Origin: Myroides sp. 1354
Lineage (GTDB): Bacteria; Bacteroidota; Bacteroidia; Flavobacteriales; Flavobacteriaceae
DNA length: 64,000 nt
Reading direction: 5' to 3'
NCBI RefSeq assembly: GCF_030324495.1
Contig: NZ_JACAGN010000001.1
Coordinates: 257,838-321,837, forward strand
Shown here: positions 35,368 to 44,771 of the stretch, one piece after another
Numbering within the stretch: the first letter of the stretch is position 1
Layout of the letters: every line of letters begins with the position of its first letter
Notes under the pieces: model-generated
Seen by the model: only the letters and a program-made list of their open reading frames with translations
Told to the model about the DNA's origin: nothing
Database searches by the model: none
Made by a program: the position numbers and the translations under genes

Positions 35368-36147
35368 ATGAAAAAAGTATTATTTGTTTTTTATACCTTT
35401 CTACTGTGTGCGATAACCGCTTTTGCACAGACTAAGCCTCAAGCATTTAAAGCAGGAGAATACTTGAAATTCAGGGTGTCCTATCTTTTTTTAAATGCAG
35501 GTATTGCAGAATTGAAATTATCGGAAGTGCAATACAAAGGGGAGACCATGTACCATGCCAAAGGTATTGGTTATACTACTGGACTTTCCAAGACTTTCTT
35601 CAAAGTGTATGACGATTATCAAAGTTATTTTGAAAAAGATGCCGTGATACCCCATCGATTTATTCGAAAAATCGACGAAGGAGGCTATACCAAAGATCAA
35701 GAAGGTTTTTTTGATTATTCCAAGAAAAATGTTCTCGTTAAAGATTACGAGAAAAAGAAAGAAAATACATATCCTATTGTCACAGATGTACAGGATATCG
35801 TATCGGCTTTTTATTATTTGAGAAATCACCCTAAATTAGATAGTTTAAAGAAGAATGAAGCCGTTGAAATCGATATGTTTTTCGATGGAGAAGTGTTTCG
35901 TTTTAAATTGTTGTACCTGGGAACTTCCGTGATAAAAACAAAATTCGGGAAAGTGAAAGCTTTGTCTTTCAGGCCGTATGTAATGGCAGGCCGTGTATTC
36001 AAAGAAAAAGAGAGTTTAACGGTTTGGGTATCTGCTGATGCCAATAAAGTGCCTTTGCGTATTAAAGCTGAATTAGCTGTAGGTTCATTAAAAGCCGATT
36101 TAGAAGAGTACAAAGGATTAGTTTCAACATTAAAGACAGAAAAGTAA
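35368..36147 (+). CDS. secreted DUF3108-family protein
   Basis: The 259-residue precursor has a signal peptide ending near ITAFAQ. The mature part matches DUF3108: KAGEYLKFRVSYLFLNAGIAELKL near the start, and later VQDIVSAFYYLRNH and a C-terminal beta-rich half with DMFFDGEVFRFKLLYLG and ESLTVWVSADANKVPLRIKAEL. Function of the family is not established. The protein is probably periplasmic. A TATTTTTG box at 35343-35350 lies 18 nt before the start. Its TAA overlaps the kynA ATG by one base, so both are translated from one message. Confidence 0.85.
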   Translation: MKKVLFVFYTFLLCAITAFAQTKPQAFKAGEYLKFRVSYLFLNAGIAELKLSEVQYKGETMYHAKGIGYTTGLSKTFFKVYDDYQSYFEKDAVIPHRFIRKIDEGGYTKDQEGFFDYSKKNVLVKDYEKKKENTYPIVTDVQDIVSAFYYLRNHPKLDSLKKNEAVEIDMFFDGEVFRFKLLYLGTSVIKTKFGKVKALSFRPYVMAGRVFKEKESLTVWVSADANKVPLRIKAELAVGSLKADLEEYKGLVSTLKTEK

Positions 36148-37076
36148 TGAACGATATTACCGCTCAACATATAAAGAATTTAGAAGAAAAATTTACCCAA
36201 ATGGGACAGAATCCCAATGTGCATTTAGAAGGGTTGTTATATGGCAAACCACTGACGTATTGGGATTATATTCAAACGGATGCGCTATTAGGGCTGCAAA
36301 TTCAACGTACCTTATATCCTGACGAAATGGTGTTTATTATGTACCACCAAGTCAATGAATTATTGTTTAAAATGATTTTATGGGAAATGGAACAACTTGC
36401 TGTTCCTACTCCTGTTGAAGTAGATGTATTTACCGATAAATTGATGAGAATTAGCCGATATTTTGATATGTTGACTAATTCTTTTAGCATTATGGGTGAT
36501 GGTATGGACGTGGATCAGTACAATAAGTTCCGCAATACATTAGCTCCTGCTAGTGGATTCCAAAGTGCACAGTATCGTTTAATCGAATTTGCTTCAACAG
36601 ATTGGAGAAATTTAATTGATAAACGATTTATTCGCGACTTATCGGAAAATATTTCGGAAGAGGAAGCGTTAGAGTTTATGTACTGGCAAGCAGCTGGGAA
36701 GAATTACCAAACAGGTGAAAAGTCTTACTTGCTCGGGGAGTTTGAAAAAAAATACCGTCAAACTTTTGTTAAAGCAATGAAAGATTATGAAAAAACAAAT
36801 TTATGGCAGAAATTTGTTGAACTTCCTAAAGAAGCACAAGAGCGTCCAGAATTGATTCAAGCGATGAAACACTATGATTATACGGTCAATGTTACATGGG
36901 TGATTGGACACTATAAAACGGCACTAAAATATTTAGAAAGTACAGGGGTTACCAAAGAAGCAACAGGAGGAAGTGATTGGAAAAAATATATGTTGCCAGA
37001 GTATCAGAAGAGAATATTTTTCCCTGCCTTATGGTCAGAAGAGGAATTAGCAAATTGGGGTAAAGGATTGGTTTAA
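36147..37076 (+). CDS. kynA: tryptophan 2,3-dioxygenase
   Basis: The 309-residue protein is a heme-dependent dioxygenase that opens the indole ring of tryptophan to N-formylkynurenine, the first step of the kynurenine route. Family sections include LTYWDYIQTDALLGLQ, FIMYHQVNELLFKMILWEME (substrate and heme pocket), FRNTLAPASGFQSAQYR and VTWVIGHYKTA near the heme-binding His. It lacks any export signal and should be cytoplasmic. It shares one base with the preceding gene. No other kynurenine-pathway gene appears in this window. Confidence 0.95.
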   Translation: MNDITAQHIKNLEEKFTQMGQNPNVHLEGLLYGKPLTYWDYIQTDALLGLQIQRTLYPDEMVFIMYHQVNELLFKMILWEMEQLAVPTPVEVDVFTDKLMRISRYFDMLTNSFSIMGDGMDVDQYNKFRNTLAPASGFQSAQYRLIEFASTDWRNLIDKRFIRDLSENISEEEALEFMYWQAAGKNYQTGEKSYLLGEFEKKYRQTFVKAMKDYEKTNLWQKFVELPKEAQERPELIQAMKHYDYTVNVTWVIGHYKTALKYLESTGVTKEATGGSDWKKYMLPEYQKRIFFPALWSEEELANWGKGLV

Positions 37077-37095
37077 AAATAGAAAAAAGGAAGTT

Positions 37096-38337
37096 TTGAA
37101 GTATAAAATTTTTATGTTGTTAGCAGGCTTACTTCTTTTTTCTTCTTGTAAAAAAGAAGGGGAAATGGAAGTGAGTACGGATACGGAAGATGAAACAGTA
37201 GAGGAAATTGTCGCTGAATTGTACGGGTTCAATTTGAAGGATTATGTCGTAACAGAAGATACGATTCGGTCTGGAGATAACCTAGGCAAGATTTTTGGTG
37301 ATTTTAATCTCAATGCTTCAGACGTACACAATATTGTTACCAAGGTAAAAGATACGATTAACGTTCGAGGGATTCGAGCAGGACAACCTTATACATTGAT
37401 TAAGTATAAAAACAAACCCGATCAATTGGCGGCTTTTGTTTATCACCCTAATATATCGGGATACCAAGTAATTGATCTTCGAGATACGATTACGGCTTAT
37501 ACTAAGACATATCCTGTGACAATTAGAAGGAGAACTGTGGCGTCGACCATTGATGGTTCTTTATCGATGAGTTTGAGCAAAGAGGGAGTAGATCAGTCTT
37601 TAGCTACGCGTATGTCGCAAATTTTCGCTTGGTCCATTGACTTTTTTAAATTACAACCAGAAGATCGCTTTGCGGTGACGATTGAAGAAAAATACATAAA
37701 CGATACGGTTTATGTGGGAATTTCAAAAGTGGAGGCTGCTTATTTTAATTATAGAGGGAAAGATTTGTATTCTTTTCCATACCAAAGACCAGGGGCTAAA
37801 GGCAAGGATTATTACGATGAAGAAGGACGTCCTATGAAAAGTATGTTCTTAAAGGCTCCTTTGAAATTTTTTAGAATTACTTCAAGATATACTAAAAGTC
37901 GATTTCATCCTGTACAAAAAACGTGGAAATCACATAATGGCACGGATTATGCAGCACCTACAGGAACGCCGATTATGACCACTGCTTCTGGAGTAGTTGA
38001 ACGCACAGGATACACTGCAGGAAATGGAAATTATGTCAAGGTAAAACACAACGGTACCTATTCTACCCAATACTTACATATGTCTAAAATCTTAGTAAAG
38101 AAAGGACAGTATGTAGAACAAGGACAATCGATAGGATTGGTGGGAAGTACAGGGTTAGCGACAGGACCTCATGTGTGTTATCGATTCTGGAAAAATGGTG
38201 TGCAAGTAGATCCATTGGGGCAGGTTTTACCAAATTCTGAACCCATGGATAAAAAGAGTATCCCTGCTTATAAAGAACATATCCAACCTTTAAAAGCAGA
38301 GTTAGATGCTGTGATTAAAGAAAAATTTAATAAATAA
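37096..38337 (+). CDS. M23-family peptidase lipoprotein
   Basis: I take the TTG at 37096 as start; it gives a full lipoprotein signal with lipobox FSSC (C18) and lies behind a purine-rich AAAAAAGGAAG. The next ATG (37114) would leave a signal with no basic N-region. The 413-residue protein has an opacity-associated/LysM-like region at about 60-270 and a C-terminal M23 (LytM) domain with HNGTDYAAPTGTPI (His and Asp zinc ligands) and QYLHMSK. The last motif reads GPHVCYRFW, so the usual HxH ends in Cys at the zinc-ligand position; the domain may use Cys or be impaired. It should be a peptidoglycan hydrolase or a regulator of one. pgi follows after 17 nt. Confidence 0.85.
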   Translation: MKYKIFMLLAGLLLFSSCKKEGEMEVSTDTEDETVEEIVAELYGFNLKDYVVTEDTIRSGDNLGKIFGDFNLNASDVHNIVTKVKDTINVRGIRAGQPYTLIKYKNKPDQLAAFVYHPNISGYQVIDLRDTITAYTKTYPVTIRRRTVASTIDGSLSMSLSKEGVDQSLATRMSQIFAWSIDFFKLQPEDRFAVTIEEKYINDTVYVGISKVEAAYFNYRGKDLYSFPYQRPGAKGKDYYDEEGRPMKSMFLKAPLKFFRITSRYTKSRFHPVQKTWKSHNGTDYAAPTGTPIMTTASGVVERTGYTAGNGNYVKVKHNGTYSTQYLHMSKILVKKGQYVEQGQSIGLVGSTGLATGPHVCYRFWKNGVQVDPLGQVLPNSEPMDKKSIPAYKEHIQPLKAELDAVIKEKFNK

Positions 38338-38354
38338 TCTCTGTTTCAAGTAAA

Positions 38355-39977
38355 ATGTTACAATCTATTAATCCTACTAGTACTGCTGCATGGACGAAAC
38401 TACGTGAGCACTTTGAGCAAATGAAGTTCATCCAAATGCAAGATCTCTTTAAAGAGGATGCTAGTAGAGGAAGCTCATTTAATATTCAATTTGAGGAGTT
38501 TCTATTCGATTATTCTAAGAATAAAATTACAAAGGAAACCTTGTCTTATTTGCTTCAATTGGGTGAGGAAGTGCAATTGAAACAAGCCATTGAAGCCTTA
38601 TTTACTGGAGATAAGATAAATAAAACCGAAAATAGAGCCGTATTGCATACGGCTTTACGTGATTTTACGCAAGCATCACCGATTAAGGTTGATGGAGTGA
38701 ATATTCTAGAAGAGATTCAAGAAACAAGAGCTCATATTGAGCATTTTGTAACAGAAGTAGTAGAGGGACGTTATCTTTCTAGCTCTGGTCAGCCTTTTAC
38801 GGATGTTGTTAATATTGGTATTGGAGGATCGGATTTAGGCCCTAAAATGGTGGTACATGGATTAGAAAATTATCGAAATCACTTAAACACTCATTTTATT
38901 TCGAATATTGATGATGATTATTTGTATGCGGTACTGAATAAATTAAATCCAGCGACTACCTTAGTCTTAATTGTTTCTAAGACTTTTACAACGCAAGAAA
39001 CGGTACTCAATGCGGATAAAGTTGTACAATGGCTTACTGCAAGCATAGGGCAGGAGAACCTTAGTCAACATTTAATAGGTGTTACGGCTGAAGTAGAACG
39101 TGCTGTCGCTTACGGGATTGATCGTGCAGCAATTTTTCCGATGTGGGATTATATAGGAGGGCGATTCTCCCTGTGGAGTTCAGTGGGATTGTCCATTGCT
39201 TTGGCTATTGGTTACCCCAATTTTGAGCAATTATTGAAAGGTGCGCATAAAATGGACCAACATTTTAGAAATGCTCCTTTTGAAAATAATATTCCAGTCA
39301 TTTGTGCTTTGTTGAGTGTCTGGTACAATAATTTTTATGGATATCAAACGGAAGCTGTTGTGCCTTATAGTCAATTTTTAGAAAAATTTCCTGCTCATTT
39401 ACAACAGATGATTATGGAGAGTAATGGAAAAGACAAGAATCGTCTTGGAAATCAATTGACATACGAAACAGGAACCTTGATTTGGGGAGAGGTTGGGGTA
39501 TCCGCTCAACATGCCTTTTTTCAATTGTTTCACCAAGGGACGAAAGTTGTGCCTGTTGATTTTATTGGCTTTGTCAATCCTTTTGCACAAGAAGATACCA
39601 ATCACACGATTTTGATGTCGAACTTTTTTGGACAGACAGAGGCGTTGTTGAACGGCAAAGAGGCTACACGTGAACAAGAAGATGAAGATCCTTTGATTCA
39701 GAACTTTAGAGAATTTGCAGGCAATAAACCGTCTAATACGCTATTAATTGACAAATTGACTCCAGAATCACTAGGTGCCCTAGTTGCTTTATACGAACAC
39801 AAGACTTTTGTACAAGGTGTGATATGGAATATTTACAGCTTTGACCAATTTGGTGTTGAATATGGCAAGGTTTTAGCAAAAAATATTCAAGGGGAAATTA
39901 TTTCGAATAATGTATTGAAACACGACAGTTCTACAGCCTTTTTGCTGAATTACTACTTAAGGAATAGAAGTCTTTAG
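38355..39977 (+). CDS. pgi: glucose-6-phosphate isomerase
   Basis: The 540-residue protein interconverts glucose-6-phosphate and fructose-6-phosphate. Family signatures are present in order: NIGIGGSDLGPKMV, SKTFTTQETVLNA, YIGGRFSLWSSVGL (PGI signature 1 region), MESNGKDKNRLGNQ and the C-terminal signature FDQFGVEYGKVLA, with the catalytic Glu, His and Lys regions intact. It is cytoplasmic. It is the last gene of the DUF3108-kynA-M23-pgi run. No terminator is obvious in the 106 bp before the TonB receptor. Confidence 0.96.
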   Translation: MLQSINPTSTAAWTKLREHFEQMKFIQMQDLFKEDASRGSSFNIQFEEFLFDYSKNKITKETLSYLLQLGEEVQLKQAIEALFTGDKINKTENRAVLHTALRDFTQASPIKVDGVNILEEIQETRAHIEHFVTEVVEGRYLSSSGQPFTDVVNIGIGGSDLGPKMVVHGLENYRNHLNTHFISNIDDDYLYAVLNKLNPATTLVLIVSKTFTTQETVLNADKVVQWLTASIGQENLSQHLIGVTAEVERAVAYGIDRAAIFPMWDYIGGRFSLWSSVGLSIALAIGYPNFEQLLKGAHKMDQHFRNAPFENNIPVICALLSVWYNNFYGYQTEAVVPYSQFLEKFPAHLQQMIMESNGKDKNRLGNQLTYETGTLIWGEVGVSAQHAFFQLFHQGTKVVPVDFIGFVNPFAQEDTNHTILMSNFFGQTEALLNGKEATREQEDEDPLIQNFREFAGNKPSNTLLIDKLTPESLGALVALYEHKTFVQGVIWNIYSFDQFGVEYGKVLAKNIQGEIISNNVLKHDSSTAFLLNYYLRNRSL

Positions 39978-40042
39978 AATTCAATAAATTGGGAGATACA
40001 TAAAATTTAATAATTAGATAACATTATAGGAGTTTCTTTTTG

Positions 40043-40050
40043 TACATTTG
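40043..40050 (+). promoter_or_regulatory. -7 box of the TonB receptor gene
   Basis: TACATTTG matches TAnnTTTG exactly, 33 nt before the ATG at 40084, in the gap after pgi. It gives the receptor its own promoter. Confidence 0.5.
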
Positions 40051-40083
40051 CCGTGAAATTAATTTATCACTTACACTTACAAA

Positions 40084-42939
40084 ATGAGAAACTTGAAGAA
40101 CTGGATGTTGTTTATCGTAATGGTTATTACGTCAACATCTGCATTTTCACAAAACAAAGTAAAGGGTACAGTAATTGATGGAGAGCTTTCTATGAGCTTA
40201 CCGGGTGCTACTGTATTGGTGAAGGGAACGCAAAATGGAGTGTCGACAGATGCGAATGGAGCGTTTACTTTAAACGTAAATAACGATAAAGGAGAAGTAG
40301 TTATCTCTTTTATTGGTTATCAATCAAAAACGGTTGCTTATAAAGTTGATGCAAACAAAGTGGCAACTTTAGGTAACATCGTGTTAAACCCAGATGAAAA
40401 CATGTTAGCTGACATCGTGATCATGGGAGTAGCAGACGTTGCAAAAGACCGTAAAACACCAGTTGCTGTTTCTACAATTAAAGCCGCTGTAATTCAAGAA
40501 AAATTAGGGTCTCAAGAATTCCCTGAAGTTTTAAACACAACCCCTTCCGTTTATACTACAAAAGGTGGAGGAGGATTTGGTGATTCTCGTATCAATATTC
40601 GTGGATTTGACCAAAAAAACATTGCAGTAATGGTAAACGGTATGCCAATCAACGATATGGAAAACTCTTCTGTATATTGGTCAAACTGGGCAGGTTTATC
40701 TGATGTTACATCTGCTATGCAAGTACAACGCGGTTTAGGTTCTTCTAAACTTGCAATTTCTTCTATTGGAGGAACAATCAACATTTTAACTCGTACTGCT
40801 GATGCTAAAGAAGGCGGATCTCTTTCTGCTGGTGTTGGAAATGATAATTTCTTTAAAGGAACAGCGTCATATAGTACTGGTATTTTGGATAATGGACTGT
40901 CTGCTTCAGTATTGTTAAGCCATAGTTTTGGTGATGGTTACGTAAGAGGTACAGACTTTAGCGCAAGTAATTACTTTGTAGGGTTAGGATACCAAACGAA
41001 AGATGCGAAACACAATGTTCAATTTACTTTTACAGGTGCTCCTCAAACGCACTCTCAACGTTATAGTTATGTAACTTTACAAGAGTTTTTAGATCAAGGT
41101 GAAGGTGGAGATCCAAATATCCGTTATAACAAAGATTGGGGATATTTAAATGGACAAGTGTATAATGCAAGAGAGAATTATTATCACAAACCAGTGATGT
41201 CATTAAACTATGATTGGTTAATCAACGAAACGACTAAATTAAGTGCTGTAGTTTACGGTTCTTGGGGTCGTGGAGGAGGTGGAGGATTAACAGGTAAAAT
41301 TGTTGGTCCAAAAGATCCTAAAACTGGAAAAGATACTAGTTTGTATGCAGATACGCAGTTAGATGCTAACGGTCAGTTGAGAATGGATGACATTGTTGAA
41401 TATAATAGTGGAAGAAGTAATCCTTTTGGAGGACCAGTTAAAGCTAATACATATAATGATGCTAATACAGGAATCACAAAATTAAATTCTGTGAATTCTC
41501 ATAACTGGTACGGAACAATCATTAATTTGAATAAAAAGCTAAATGAGAATTTTACTTTAGATTTCGGTGTTGATGCACGTACATATAAAGGATTCCATTT
41601 TCAAAATGTATCTGATTTCTTAGGTGCAACTGGTTACAAAGAGACATTAGATTTAAATTACGATAAAAATGGATATATCATTACTGATAGCTACGGATCT
41701 AAAGTAAGTTATAACCCATGGGCGTCTAAGAATGATAAAGGTATTGCGAAGTATAATAATGATGGAAATGTACGTTGGTATGGAGCATTTACTCAATTAG
41801 AATACTCAAAAGACAACTTTACTGCCTTTATTCAAGGAGCAATCTCGAACCAAGATTTCCAACGTGTAGATAATTTTATTAAAGATGGACGTACAGTTGA
41901 TAATTCTGGAAGAGATTTACCAGAATGGAAGCAACAAGCAAAAACATCTTGGAAAAGTATCTTAGGAGGAAATGTTAAAGGGGGTGTGAACTATAACATT
42001 GATGAGAATCACAATGTATTTGGTAACATCGGATATTACTCAAAACAACCGTTCTTTAATGGGGTATATATCAACAACACCAATCAGTTGAATCCAGATT
42101 TGATGAACGAGAAAATTTTTGGAGTTGAATTAGGATATGGATATCGTTCTGCAATTTTCAATGCGAATGTGAATTTGTATAGAACATCTTGGGAAGATCG
42201 TATTGAAAGAAGAAGTGTTTCAGTAGAGTTTGTGGATGCAAATGGAAAAACGACAAGACAAAGTGCGAATGTACAGTTAAATGGACTAGCACAATTACAC
42301 CAAGGAGTTGAAGTTGATTTCAATGTACGTCCATTGGATAAAATGACTATTAATGGGGCATTTTCTTATGGAGATTGGAATTATACAAAAGATGTAAAGA
42401 ATGCTACAATTCTAGATCGTGATACAAACGAGGCGGTTATTGATCCAAATACAGGTAAACCAATTGTGAAAGATTTGTACTTAAAAGATTCTAAAGTAGG
42501 TGATTCTGCTCAGATGATGGCAAGTTTAGGTATTGATTATGAAGTGGTTCAAGGATTGAAATTTGATGCTACGTATCGTTATGTTGATAAATTATATTCT
42601 AAAATTGACATTATGTCAATGGCTGAAAAAGATAATAAAGGTGCTTTAAAATTACCAAGCTTTAACTTATTCGACTTAGGGATGACTTTTACAATGAAAG
42701 TTGGAAAAGAAAAACAAAACTCTGTTGTAGTAAGAGCAAACGTAAATAACGTATTTGATAAAATCTATATTACAGAATCTAATACTTCTAAACACGCTAA
42801 AACAGAAGGTGATTTTGAAAAAGTTGAGGATTATAACAAATATCGTGCAACTTCAACTTGGAAAGGTATAGATACGTCTAACCAAGTTTGGTTTGGAACA
42901 GGAAGAACGTGGAACGTTACATTGAGATATAATTTCTAA
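40084..42939 (+). CDS. TonB-dependent outer-membrane receptor
   Basis: The 951-residue receptor has a signal peptide (SAFSQ), a carboxypeptidase-regulatory-like domain at about 25-105 (VKGTVIDGELSMSLPGATVLVKGT, SFIGYQSKTV), a plug at about 115-240 (DSRINIRGFDQKNIAVMVNG, SSKLAISSIGGTINILTR) and a long 22-strand-type barrel ending RTWNVTLRYNF. All parts are intact. No SusD-like gene sits beside it, so it is not a classical polysaccharide-utilisation pair, and the ligand is unknown. Possible substrates include siderophores, peptides or cofactors. It is expressed alone, with its own promoter box and a strong terminator. Confidence 0.9.
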   Translation: MRNLKNWMLFIVMVITSTSAFSQNKVKGTVIDGELSMSLPGATVLVKGTQNGVSTDANGAFTLNVNNDKGEVVISFIGYQSKTVAYKVDANKVATLGNIVLNPDENMLADIVIMGVADVAKDRKTPVAVSTIKAAVIQEKLGSQEFPEVLNTTPSVYTTKGGGGFGDSRINIRGFDQKNIAVMVNGMPINDMENSSVYWSNWAGLSDVTSAMQVQRGLGSSKLAISSIGGTINILTRTADAKEGGSLSAGVGNDNFFKGTASYSTGILDNGLSASVLLSHSFGDGYVRGTDFSASNYFVGLGYQTKDAKHNVQFTFTGAPQTHSQRYSYVTLQEFLDQGEGGDPNIRYNKDWGYLNGQVYNARENYYHKPVMSLNYDWLINETTKLSAVVYGSWGRGGGGGLTGKIVGPKDPKTGKDTSLYADTQLDANGQLRMDDIVEYNSGRSNPFGGPVKANTYNDANTGITKLNSVNSHNWYGTIINLNKKLNENFTLDFGVDARTYKGFHFQNVSDFLGATGYKETLDLNYDKNGYIITDSYGSKVSYNPWASKNDKGIAKYNNDGNVRWYGAFTQLEYSKDNFTAFIQGAISNQDFQRVDNFIKDGRTVDNSGRDLPEWKQQAKTSWKSILGGNVKGGVNYNIDENHNVFGNIGYYSKQPFFNGVYINNTNQLNPDLMNEKIFGVELGYGYRSAIFNANVNLYRTSWEDRIERRSVSVEFVDANGKTTRQSANVQLNGLAQLHQGVEVDFNVRPLDKMTINGAFSYGDWNYTKDVKNATILDRDTNEAVIDPNTGKPIVKDLYLKDSKVGDSAQMMASLGIDYEVVQGLKFDATYRYVDKLYSKIDIMSMAEKDNKGALKLPSFNLFDLGMTFTMKVGKEKQNSVVVRANVNNVFDKIYITESNTSKHAKTEGDFEKVEDYNKYRATSTWKGIDTSNQVWFGTGRTWNVTLRYNF

Positions 42940-42962
42940 GAAATTAAAATCAAAAAAGATAC

Positions 42963-42997
42963 AAAAGGATGGTTAGTAATAGCCATCCTTTTTTTGT
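42963..42997 (+). terminator. intrinsic terminator after the TonB receptor
   Basis: A stem of about 15 pairs (42963-42975 with 42980-42992, one G-T pair) and a GTAA tetraloop followed by a T-run, 24 nt past the stop. Confidence 0.9.
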
Positions 42998-43072
42998 TGG
43001 TAGTGGCCTCGTTTTTTCGTAAGTTGTTTATTCGAATGAAAAAAAGTATAACCAGTAAAAGCACAAGAAAGA

Positions 43073-44023
43073 ATGAAAATAAAAAAGTTAACGGAAGATA
43101 TAGGGATTTCCGAAATTTGCTTCGGTGGAAATGTATTGGGATGGACCCTAGATGAAAAAGCATCGTTGCGTATGCTGGATGAATTACACGAACAGGGAAT
43201 CAATTTTATCGATACGGCTAATAGTTATTCCCATTGGGTGGCTGGAAATGCAGGCGGTGAATCGGAGCGCATTCTCGGAAAGTGGTTTGCTGAAAGCAAG
43301 AAGAGACAAGATGTGGTGTTGGCTACGAAAGTAGGTGGAGGCATGCAAGGGGTTGAACGCGGCTTGACCCGACAACAAATCACCGATGGAATTGATGCTT
43401 CTCTGAAGCGCTTGCGTACGGACTATGTCGATTTGTATTATTCCCATCACGATGATTTGAATGTGGGAGTTGAAGAAATCATGGGAACCTATCAAGAGCT
43501 GATTCAAGCGGGTAAGGTTCGTTCCTTAGGGGCTTCGAATTTAAGTGCAGAACGCCTGATTGAAAGCAATCAACTAGCAGAAGTGAAAGGATGGACGAAG
43601 TACATCGCCTTACAGCCGCTTTACAACCTCTACGACAGAGAAAAGTATGAATCGGAGTATAAACACATCGTAGTAGATACAAACCTTGCTGTAATGCCTT
43701 ATTTTGCTTTGGCCAGTGGTTTTTTATCTGGAAAGTATAGATCAACGGCTGATTTGGAAGGCAGTGCCCGTAAAATGATGGTGGAACATTACTTAAACGA
43801 TAGAGGATTGCGTATTTTAGATGGACTCACTCAAATTGGGCGTAAACACAGTGCGACGAATGCTGAAGTGGCCATCGCTTGGTTGCTGCATCAACCAACT
43901 ATTACGGCACCTATTGTCAGTGCAACGAATGCCAAACAATTGCAGAGTTTGATTCGCGCAACAATCATTCAATTGGATGTTGATGATTTGACAGTGCTGG
44001 AAGCCGTTAGTCAAGGGAAATAG
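43073..44023 (+). CDS. aldo/keto reductase
   Basis: The 316-residue protein is a TIM-barrel NADPH-dependent oxidoreductase of the AKR superfamily. The catalytic tetrad is visible: Asp and Tyr in FIDTANSYSHW, Lys in LATKVGGG and His in DLYYSHHDD. GASNLSAERL and the C-terminal AIAWLLHQPTITAPIVSATNAKQL bind the cofactor phosphate region. The TANSYS variant and length fit the YghZ/YajO-like group acting on small aldehydes and ketones. The substrate is unknown. Transcribed alone, with a terminator after it. Confidence 0.9.
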   Translation: MKIKKLTEDIGISEICFGGNVLGWTLDEKASLRMLDELHEQGINFIDTANSYSHWVAGNAGGESERILGKWFAESKKRQDVVLATKVGGGMQGVERGLTRQQITDGIDASLKRLRTDYVDLYYSHHDDLNVGVEEIMGTYQELIQAGKVRSLGASNLSAERLIESNQLAEVKGWTKYIALQPLYNLYDREKYESEYKHIVVDTNLAVMPYFALASGFLSGKYRSTADLEGSARKMMVEHYLNDRGLRILDGLTQIGRKHSATNAEVAIAWLLHQPTITAPIVSATNAKQLQSLIRATIIQLDVDDLTVLEAVSQGK

Positions 44024-44048
44024 AAAGAATTAATTTTGTATATATGCT

Positions 44049-44078
44049 AAAAGTCTGGTTTTTTAACTAGACTTTTTT
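44049..44078 (+). terminator. intrinsic terminator after the aldo/keto reductase
   Basis: A 12-pair stem including one G-T pair (44049-44060 with 44065-44076) around a TTTT loop, ending in a T-run. Confidence 0.8.
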
Positions 44079-44276
44079 GTTTATATCGTAATTAATTTAG
44101 AAGATTAAGGTATTTCGATTAATTAGAAACGTATTTTATATTTTTTACTGTAGTATTTCTGTTTAATTCTCTTTTTTATCCTTGTATTATTAACATATTG
44201 TTTTTTTAATATTAAATTATCCTTGTTTTTTTTGTATTTATGTTTAAAAGTATATGATGGTGTTTTGAAAAGGAAT

Positions 44277-44316
44277 AAATTAAGTTAATTTCGCCTAATA
44301 ATTAACTTAATTTTTT
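44277..44316 (+). promoter_or_regulatory. 14-bp perfect inverted repeat plus T-run before the T9SS/RHS operon
   Basis: Arms 44277-44290 and 44300-44313 are perfect reverse complements (AAATTAAGTTAATT), spaced by 9 nt, and a T-run follows to 44316. The ATG of the first gene is at 44322. It could be an attenuator, a dimeric operator over a weak -7-like box, or an RNA hairpin beside the start. The preceding 44080-44276 is very A/T-rich with no gene. Confidence 0.6.
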
Positions 44317-44321
44317 ACATA

Positions 44322-44768
44322 ATGAAGAGATTGGTATTACTAATAGCTTTGTTTCCTTTTGCAACTATGGCTCAACAAGTACCACGTAAGGTTGTGTTTG
44401 AGTACGATACGGCTGGAAACCAGATTTATAGAGGCATTGAAATTGACATGACATCAACTGTATTGTCAAGGGCTGAAAACGAGGAAACTCAAGCAGAACC
44501 CCAAGGGATTGGCTATGAGGATTCTAAATTGAAATACTATCCCAATCCGGTACAAGATGTGCTTTATGTGGAATGGGATAGAGGGTATAAAACAGTAGCT
44601 ACCATCAGCTTGTACACGGCTAATCATCAGGTGCTACAACAAATTGGAAATCTTTCTTTTGAGAACCAGACCCAAGTAAGATTTGATCAATTGCCTAAGG
44701 GATCTTATTTTATGGTAGTCTTCTATCAGGATGGAACGAAAGAAAATATTACCATAATTAAACGATAA
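44322..44768 (+). CDS. small T9SS type A sorting-domain protein, RHS partner
   Basis: The 148-residue precursor has a signal peptide (FATMAQ). The last ~75 residues are a T9SS type A sorting domain: YYPNPVQDVLYVEW, a central strand region and KGSYFMVVFYQDGTKENITIIK. The T9SS therefore should export it and attach it to the surface or release it. Just after the signal peptide comes VFEYDTAGNQIYRG, which resembles the YDxxGN core of RHS/YD repeats as found in its large neighbour. It sits 3 nt upstream of the SpvB/RHS gene, so the two are one operon. A role as carrier or cap for the RHS protein is inference. Confidence 0.8.
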   Translation: MKRLVLLIALFPFATMAQQVPRKVVFEYDTAGNQIYRGIEIDMTSTVLSRAENEETQAEPQGIGYEDSKLKYYPNPVQDVLYVEWDRGYKTVATISLYTANHQVLQQIGNLSFENQTQVRFDQLPKGSYFMVVFYQDGTKENITIIKR

Positions 44769-44771
44769 ACG

